Source: Fragilaria radians
Lineage: Eukaryota > Bacillariophyta > Fragilariophyceae > Fragilariales > Fragilariaceae
Length of the DNA: 64,000 nt
Direction: 5' to 3'
Assembly (NCBI GenBank): GCA_900642245.1
Contig: CAAAJI010000090.1
Span: 59,628 to 123,627, forward strand
Made by a program: the position numbers and the translations under genes. The notes below the pieces were generated by a model that was not told where the DNA came from, ran no database searches, and worked only from the letters and a program-made list of their open reading frames with translations. Positions 56,970-64,000 of the stretch are shown piece by piece (positions within the stretch are counted from its first letter, which is position 1; each line of letters starts with the position of its first letter).

Positions 56970-57317
56970 TCATCTGCGAATTTGCAATTCTTGGTTTTCA
57001 GAGATGATTTCAAATGGGATATTTTCACTTTCCGTTTTCCATTGCTCCAATATCTGTTCCCAATCCGGTTCTTCCCCTACATCATTAGCTGCCTCATCAA
57101 GAACAGAATCTGTCACCTCAATATGCTGAGCTTTACACCTTTCACTTTCATCTCTCATGATGTCTTTCCTTTTCTTGAAAGGCATGGATGGCAATGGTTT
57201 GGGTTGGAAAGCAAGCTTGAAGATTTGATCTTCCTTTATTCCTTGGGAAAGCCTCGACGTAATTTTCTGACCAGAGGTCTCCTCGAGATGATAATCTCTT
57301 GGATGAGCGTTAGCCAT
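56970..57317 (-). CDS. Small hypothetical protein, 115 aa
   Basis: The ATG at 57317 sits in a favourable CCCATGG context. The product is charged and soluble: a basic first half (SGQKITSRLSQGIKEDQIF, PFKKRKDIMRDESERCK) followed by an acidic helical C-terminal half (VLDEAANDVGEEPDWEQILEQWKTESENIPFE). No signal peptide, membrane segment or known motif. A six-codon upstream reading frame (from an ATG near 57345 to a TAA before 57317) could reduce its translation. Coding character is reasonable for its length, but no homologue is recognised. Confidence 0.45.
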   Translation of the reverse strand: MANAHPRDYHLEETSGQKITSRLSQGIKEDQIFKLAFQPKPLPSMPFKKRKDIMRDESERCKAQHIEVTDSVLDEAANDVGEEPDWEQILEQWKTESENIPFEIISENQELQIRR

Positions 57318-60300
57318 GGGAGAAAATTAAGTTCTTGTGAAGGCCATTTTTAGCTGTACGTACGGTGGCTTGTCTTATGACCATTCTCGGTGACAGGTTT
57401 TCATTCCCATCAAACATGATTCCTAATATGATCAACAAAATGCGAACACCGATTCTCGCGGTGCCGGATATGTAAATATACCTTAAGGGCTGTTATAAAA
57501 CAAGAACAAAACCATTCTCAATGTAAGAGCTGTAGTAGTATCTACAATGTCGAACTACTGCAGCATTCGTAAAAGGTAATTTAAACTTCGTTATTGCTAA
57601 AATGATCTCTTGAACTAAATTTAAACTGAAATGTATACTGATAGGACTTCGATCTTGATTGCAACAGTATTCGGCGAAACATTTCGTGAAGTCCAAATTA
57701 CTTCAACACTGCTATTAGCGTATCGCGAATTACATTTTCACAGGAAAACGCACGATTGTAATATATTATATCAATCAATCTATGTTGTTTACCTCCTCAA
57801 TCACTTGAACGTATTATTAATGATTACAAATAGCAAAGAACCTCAAATTCACGATAATAGATCATGCAAAAGCTACACGCAGTTCAACTTTACAGGAACC
57901 CCAAAAAACTAGCTTCTAGAACTTGAACGATCACAAATTGTTGAACCAATGCCACAGAAAGATGCATGAAAGCTACGTTTACTATACCATTTTAGACTGT
58001 TGGATAGGGAAAGGCAATGTTTAAGGTAAACACCAGAGGAAATCTTGAGATAATTTCGGCATAAAAATTCCATATCAATATTACAACATATGTGTTGTTG
58101 TGGCTTACCGTGCAATGCGAGAAAGCTCTCTCTGGTCATCAAATCCTAAGCAGTAGGGTTGTGCTATTAAATGCCAAGCAGGAGTCATTTGATGCCTTTA
58201 AGATTGAAATGCTTTGTGATTCTGATCATCATCACTTCATATCAGGTTGACACCGGATGGAGTATTGCATTAATATTTTGTAACTTTAAGCTCTTTTGGC
58301 TTTTCTGTCAAACATCGTCATAAGAATATATATATCATGACCCAAGGTACACCTTGGCTATTTTTTATAAGTAGATTTCAAGACTGATGCCCTTGTGGCT
58401 TAGTTGGTTTTTCATTCAACATGTGCGTTAGTACGTATCAAAATAGTCTTTTTATTGCAACTGCATTAGCCGCTATATAAAGGACCATTCAGGCGTTCAG
58501 TGGCAAACGGCAATTCGCTCATGAAGACACATCAAACATAAATCTTCTAGTTTAGAAAATCAATACCTCTTTGGTAACTTTGCAATGAACGATGAACTTG
58601 TCGTTAATTCAGATGTTTTCTTCAAATTTCCTCAATCTTATGAAAACTATTCCCTTCTGCATTATTGATGCACTTCACTCTGATACACGTTATGCATATT
58701 CAAATACAAGTCACGAGAGGGAATCAATGTAATCTCGCTTTCTTGATTTTTCTCATGCTCCTACACATGCATCAATCTTCGAATAATCCGCCTATGGAGG
58801 TTAAAGAGATTGCGCATCCAAGTACGTTATGTTGATATTGCTTGGACTGTCCTTACGACAAACAATTGCTGTCAAAAAAGTACACATAATTTGTACTTTT
58901 ACACAGGTAGGCACTGTGCGCATACGAATTTTATCCCTATGGCAAAAAACGATAAGATCAAAAAAGGCAATTCATTCTACAGGAAGAGTATTCAAGTGTA
59001 CCGCTGATTGTAGATGTCAAATGTAAGCCGACAACCTTAGATGAAGTTGTGCAGATTTGCAAGAGACACGAGAAGCACAGCTTTTCGTGAAAACTCTTCA
59101 TTCATGTTAAAGTACTTTAAATGAATGTTATAGAGTTTATCATGGCTGTAGTAAATCTATTTGTCTGTACACTATCCCTAAGCAATTTGAACAGCAAATA
59201 CGCTGAATGAGATAAACTCGTTTCAAACCATAAACTATGCTTAAATATTTATGTAATTTTAAATTGTGAGACTGGTAATCTTGTTTCCTAAATAAATTAA
59301 TGTATTTTCTTACCTTAGAAATGTGGTGGTCCTAAATTAGTAAAATAGAATGAAAATCATCCATGCTCTGGATCAACCTTCAGAATGCGGAAAATTTCCC
59401 TCCTATGTCTTCAGGATGGTCAATGGCTTTCTTGACGTCCCATACCTTATCAGTATACGCGTCATGCTCATGTACTTCATATTGCAGCTTGTCATGCTAA
59501 GGATCCATTACATCATTATGATGTGCCTGATGCGTTTATGCCCCTCATTCCATATTCTCTTACCATAAGTTTTGAAATTGAAGTATAATACTAAATCTTG
59601 CAGTTATCTGCGTCATAGCTTGGAAATTCAAATGTAATCTGCAATACGTGTGCCTTATTCATGTTAAATCCCCAGCTCTTGTTTTCTTAGATGCAGTTTT
59701 TGATCTAGCGCTACTTGAAATAGGCTCAGGGAGTCACTTAGAAACATCATCAGGTTAAATGTCTTCTATGACGAAATCTTGTTCAGTATTTTTTCAGTGA
59801 ATCCGATGTATGACCGAAAGATACGCGTTTTTCTAAATCTACTGCTATTCAAGTTATTTAAAGGGTTGAGCAATCTCCTACATTTTCCGCAAAACCTACA
59901 AAACATCCATGCCTTCCCGCTGTTTGTAGAAAAGTTAAAGTTGAATAAGAAAACAGAACAATTTCAGACTAATCGAGTATTAAGAAATGAGAAACATGTC
60001 TTTGTATCCTTCGTTGAGTCCTGTTCTGGAACTATCCAGCCAAATTGATCATTTGAAAGTAGGTTCTTAGCATATCCTGAATTCTTTAAGGTCACTTATG
60101 TATTTCTCAGTCTTTGGATTAGAACCATGAATTCCTGTACCTCAAATTTGTCTTTAGCTTAAAATCTCTTAAATGTAAGGCATTTCTTGTCTGACAAGCA
60201 TGAAAGCTAAAGTTTCTCTCCTTGTACCTAATAACAGTCTCTTGATGTGTTCTTTTCTTAGGTACTGAAGTATCAGATCCATTACTGCATATTTGAAATA

Positions 60301-61647
60301 CGTTGCCTTCAAACGCATTATACTATATTCCATTGGGCCGTGGACTGTCTTGGCTTTGAAGTTATTTGAAAGAGATTATTCTAACATGCCACTACCTACG
60401 CATTAAACTTTGTCTTTCTAAGCATTTCTTTAACATTAGGGCTCCTGTTGAAAGATTTTCTAACTGCTTACTTGGGCCATTGCAGAGGCCTGGTCTTTCA
60501 CTCTTTTGTTTGTGTCAACGTAAAATACTACATTTTATAACGTTTCCAAAAGGATGAGTTCCATGGTTTGCTAAAGTCCGAGCTTGAGCCTCAAATAAAT
60601 AGCTTTGTTCATTCTCGCCTTACTTTTATTTGCATTGACATTTTTCAATTACTGAACAAATCAATTGCCTGGGCAGGTCAAATGACTGTAAAAATTGTTT
60701 GAAAACTAAGAATGGCTTGATCAATAACTTGATTCAAGAATGCTCAATTGTCCCTACTTGATTCCTAAATTTTTGTACGGCTTACATATGTTTAAAAAAG
60801 GTTAAGCTAGGGATCACTTAATGAGTGCCACCTAGGGTCTGGAGTCCATATCGATTGAGATAGGTTACCCCTCAATGTTGACCTTTAACAGTGTATACTA
60901 CCTCCTCACTGGTCACAAGTCTCATCGAGTTATTGCCAATAGAGATTATTTGACAGGCACTCCATTGACATTTGTGATAGGAAATGAGGTGCTCCCGTGA
61001 CGGCCACAATGGAAACACGTGTTTAAGCTCAGGATTATTTTCCATCCGAAGGCAAGTGCATTCTTTAATATTTATTATTACTTGGTAGTTGCTTTTGAGG
61101 CCTGACACTTTATAGTTTATAGCTCGGCTGCTATTGAAATATTTTCGCTCAAAACCTTGAGATATGCGTTGATTTGCTGCTAAGATTGTCTTGACGATTT
61201 GTTTATTATACACACGAGTCTTACACCTCTTGATTCCAAGCAAATTAATATATAGAGTTACTTTCTTGAGCTTACGTTTGCAACGTGTGGTCGTTTTAGC
61301 TTGCTAAGAACTTAAGAATGGAAATGCTTTTATATGATGAGCTCAGCTATTCACCTAGGCTAGATATATACGCCTTACTTTCAAAGACTACACTAAAACT
61401 GTGAGAATTGAAAAAGTCTCTTTGAAGAAATTGTTTCCTAAGGACTAATAATCTCGTCATTGGTTGAGGAATTTGATGACGGTAAATCATGCTTTGCGGA
61501 GCAATATAGATTCCAATTGAAAATGAAGCTATAACCTGATAATCTGGAAATTTGCATCTTAATCTTTTAGATGTATTTAAGTTATTTTGGTGAACTAATA
61601 ACAAGATATTCTTGAGATACCAACAAGATAGGATTCATTTCTCTTGG
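57318..61647. other. Long intergenic stretch, no supported gene
   Basis: About 4.3 kb, AT-rich. The longest ORF (61243-60872, minus, 123 codons) has no recognisable domain. Others (57909-58142 minus; 59779-60048 plus) are short and hydrophobic or basic. A lone tRNA A-box-like string at 58396 is discussed under rejected items. Confidence 0.45.
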
Positions 61648-63147
61648 TTAGGCATCTCCTCCAGTAGGTCCATAGTGTCCGCCGATTCCCAAAAGTCGTC
61701 CATCATCATTGGAGACACGATCCAAGAGAGCCCCAACTCTTTTTTTCACAGTTTCAATTTGTTTGACTGTTCCCTCAATTTGCAAGACTCGTCGTACTTG
61801 GTCTACATGCATTTTGGTACCAGTCGCACGCTGCATGGATATGATTGTGGCACCTCGTTTCCCAATGACAATACCCACATGATTTCCAAGCTCCATTTCA
61901 TCCTTAATGATATCCGCAGATCCTCCTTCTAAGTCGTCCTCTGGCAAACCAGAAGCACACCCAAGTCGGTTCCGTGCCCAAAATTTGGTCTGACGGTCAT
62001 TACTAGCCGTAGCCAACATGTGGCCACCAGGATGCCATGCAAGATCCCAGATTGCCATATCATGGGCGAAAGGTACTCTTGCCATCGGATCATCAGAGCC
62101 CTTAGGCCCAATGTTCCAAAACAAGAGAGTGCCATCCATCCCACCAGAAGCAAAGACAGATTCGTATAGTGGGTGCCAAGATATGGATGTAACCTCCTTG
62201 TTGTGCCCCTTCAGAGAAGCCAGCTCTTTCATAGCGCGAATGTCGTAGACCTTGAGGAGTTGGTCGCGACTTGCTGTAAGCAACCAGTTTCCATTATCAT
62301 TCCATGCTACTTTTGTAACAGTATTTTTGTGACCATAGAGTGTACTTAGTGTTGAACCATCACGTGGATCCCAAAGTTTTACAAGGTTATCCTTTGATCC
62401 TGAGCAGATCAAGCTTGATCTGGGATGCCATTGAACACACTTTACATCCCATCCATGGCCCTCAAGAACGCGTTCTTCAGAAATGGTTGCCCAATCAAAA
62501 ATTCTAACTGTAGCATCATCTCCACAAGATACAAATTTGGTATCTCCCGGTGCAAAGCTTAACGAATGAATCGCGTTTCCTCCATGACTATCAAACTCTT
62601 TAACGGGTGCAATACTTGGACTCCAATATTTGATATTCCCACCAGCATCACTAGTTAGAAGGTAGTTTCGATTGTGACTCCAGGCCATGCATCGAAAGGA
62701 CGTATCGTGAGCACTCATTATAAGCTCAAATCCAAATGTAATCCCATCCCATAATGTGAACTCTCCTTCTTGATTCCCCGTAAGCAATCTTCTGCCTCCA
62801 GGTGTCCAACTTAAACACATCACTGGGGTGGAATTTTTGGCTCTCGTCACGTGAGCCAAATGTGTTAAATAAGCATCTGCGACTATGGGTGCAGCAGTAT
62901 TAGATATAGGCATACCCATCAATCGTAAATACGACGAATGCGGTTGCAAATAGTCGGCAGTAAAGCGCATATAGGACGACCTTGCACTCTTTCGAAACAA
63001 ACGTTGTGACAAATCAATTACAGCTGGACTATGATAATCGACACATCTTCGCTTAAGATTACGTTCTGCAGCTTTTTGCTCGGCATCTTCGGCTTCGGCA
63101 GTTCCTGTCGCAGCATTCGTTCCCCTCGACCTGCCAGGAAAACTCAT
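61648..63147 (-). CDS. WDR33/Pfs2 polyadenylation factor with C-terminal KH domain
   Basis: Single exon; the start at 63147 (MSFPGRSRGTN) is preferred over an upstream in-frame GTG; 499 residues. WDR33 (yeast Pfs2, plant FY) is the CPSF subunit that recognises the poly(A) signal of pre-mRNA. The N-terminal KRRCVDYHSPAVIDL matches human KRRTVDYNSSVI. Seven WD40 repeats cover about residues 95-395, with family-specific sequence such as PGGRRLLTGNQEGEFTLWDG, AHDTSFRCMAWSHN, GHGWDVKCVQWHP, HKNTVTKVAWNDNGNWLLTA and IWDLAWHPGGHMLATASND; FWARNRLG closes the propeller. After an acidic linker comes a KH domain at about 420-480: NHVGIVIGKRGATIISMQ, with the RNA-binding GxxG loop GKRG, then KMHVDQVRRVLQIEG. 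The KH domain is absent from human WDR33, yeast Pfs2 and plant FY as I know them. Predicted nuclear, mRNA 3'-end formation. Confidence 0.95.
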   Translation of the reverse strand: MSFPGRSRGTNAATGTAEAEDAEQKAAERNLKRRCVDYHSPAVIDLSQRLFRKSARSSYMRFTADYLQPHSSYLRLMGMPISNTAAPIVADAYLTHLAHVTRAKNSTPVMCLSWTPGGRRLLTGNQEGEFTLWDGITFGFELIMSAHDTSFRCMAWSHNRNYLLTSDAGGNIKYWSPSIAPVKEFDSHGGNAIHSLSFAPGDTKFVSCGDDATVRIFDWATISEERVLEGHGWDVKCVQWHPRSSLICSGSKDNLVKLWDPRDGSTLSTLYGHKNTVTKVAWNDNGNWLLTASRDQLLKVYDIRAMKELASLKGHNKEVTSISWHPLYESVFASGGMDGTLLFWNIGPKGSDDPMARVPFAHDMAIWDLAWHPGGHMLATASNDRQTKFWARNRLGCASGLPEDDLEGGSADIIKDEMELGNHVGIVIGKRGATIISMQRATGTKMHVDQVRRVLQIEGTVKQIETVKKRVGALLDRVSNDDGRLLGIGGHYGPTGGDA

Positions 63148-64000
63148 CTTGACAAAGTGCACCTTCCGAAAACCTCAACAAATTGGACACTCTTACGTTC
63201 CTCAATAAGGTTTACCTGTTTACCATAAGATCAAAAGATAGCAATTGATTTGGACACTTTCAATTTCGCGCTGCAATTTATTTTCATTCTTCAAACAAAT
63301 CATTATTGGGCTATGTCACTGTCCACTGATTCCTAGATTGTCACTACGTTTTATTTCATTCATTCTTTTATTTTTCAAGTAGCTTGATACAAAAAATATA
63401 TTTGAATCCCACACTTCAAGCTTTCACATATTTTTGGCTTGAAATGCATGCATCTTGCTTCTAAATGGAATATTGTTAATGAAATATGTGAAGAAGTAAA
63501 GTTCCTTCCCTGTCATGCCACTTGATACATGCTTTCAGTCATATTCGATTTCCACTTGAAAAGGCATACAGCAAAGTGAGCAACCAATCATTTTCTACAG
63601 GGACAGCATAGGAAAAAAGTCAGGGAATATACCTTCAAATCCTAAAGGATATTGCTAAATTGATGAACACAAAATGATTGTGATGTGAACTTTGCTGCAA
63701 TTGATGCAATATACTTTGTCAGGAGAGTACAAACATCCAAAAGCAACATCTTCCTTTTACCTGCGGAGTTCACGAAGAATCGAACATTTAGCAAATATTT
63801 AACATTTTTCATCCTATGATATCCAAACCAAATAAATAAACCATTCCAATGCTGTAGTGCAATTGCATGTTCTTTCTGTTCTCCATGTTCCTAAGTTGAG
63901 TCCCTGGTGAGGGATTTGGGGAAAAATTGAGATGAAAATTGGCAACTGATCTAGTCAATACTGTCCCGAACAAAATAATGCTTAGGAATAAATGACATAA
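63148..64000. other. Intergenic to window end
   Basis: AT-rich, containing the promoter side of the minus-strand WDR33-like gene. No other feature recognised. Confidence 0.4.

Noticed and set aside
58396..58407. TGGCTTAGTTGG, a perfect tRNA A-box (TRGYNNARNNGG)
   Set aside because: No B-box (GGTTCRANYCC) at the required distance and no acceptor-stem pairing visible, so no tRNA is called.
60872..61243. 123-codon minus ORF
   Set aside because: Length is within chance for this much intergenic DNA, composition unremarkable, no motif or splice partner.
1..64000. CRISPR arrays, bacterial operons, rRNA genes, prophage
   Set aside because: Nothing of this kind is visible; gene structure with GT-AG introns and long spacers is eukaryotic nuclear.

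Overview
The window is nuclear DNA from a eukaryotic microalga, almost certainly a diatom (stramenopile). Genes carry short GT-AG introns (about 66-160 bp). Several families are typical of diatoms: Pro-Thr-rich secreted proteins ending in a choice-of-anchor A (CAA) domain, a GH16 Skn1/Kre6-like beta-glucan protein, a heat-shock-factor transcription factor, and decayed Ty1/copia retroelements. Intergenic stretches are long and AT-rich. I do not assign a genus.

Layout. 1-4.8 kb: a very large TPR-repeat protein, 5' end outside the window. 7.1-10.5 kb (minus): a TBC1D20/Gyp8-like Rab-GAP whose two catalytic finger residues look substituted, followed by an unresolved ORF in a shifted frame. 10.9-11.4 kb (minus): a probable small spliced gene. 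12.6-14.3 kb: a three-exon heat shock factor with a polyglutamine tract. 18.4-20.0 kb: a possible TRAPP-complex subunit. 21.8-24.2 kb: a four-exon glutamine:fructose-6-phosphate amidotransferase with an N-terminal presequence, convergent with 24.3-28.6 kb (minus), a WD40-TRP-like-channel-EF-hand protein. 30.6-31.1 kb (minus): a small acidic hypothetical protein.

32.6-37.4 kb and 43.1-45.5 kb hold the most interesting part: two tandemly arranged paralogues with a signal peptide, a long PT-rich low-complexity stalk and a C-terminal CAA domain framed by cysteines. This is the architecture described for diatom adhesive-trail proteins (Trailins). The first contains a 159-bp coding minisatellite; the second is broken by a 683-N assembly gap in the same type of region. 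The spacer between them is AT-rich, with gene remnants and small repeats.

46.8-48.7 kb: a DDX42-like DEAD-box RNA helicase. 50.1-52.2 kb: a GH16 Skn1/Kre6 family protein probably acting in beta-1,6-branching of storage or wall glucan. 53.2-56.5 kb: a scrambled cluster of decayed copia elements (integrase, then gag, protease, RT and RNase H, then another gag start). 57.0-57.3 kb (minus): a small hypothetical gene. 61.6-63.1 kb (minus): a WDR33/Pfs2 polyadenylation factor carrying an unusual C-terminal KH domain.

The genes are mostly unrelated housekeeping units, as expected for a eukaryote. The only local functional grouping I can support is the tandem pair of secreted CAA proteins. All splice junctions were deduced by eye from GT/AG signals, reading frame and remembered family sequence; no search was run.
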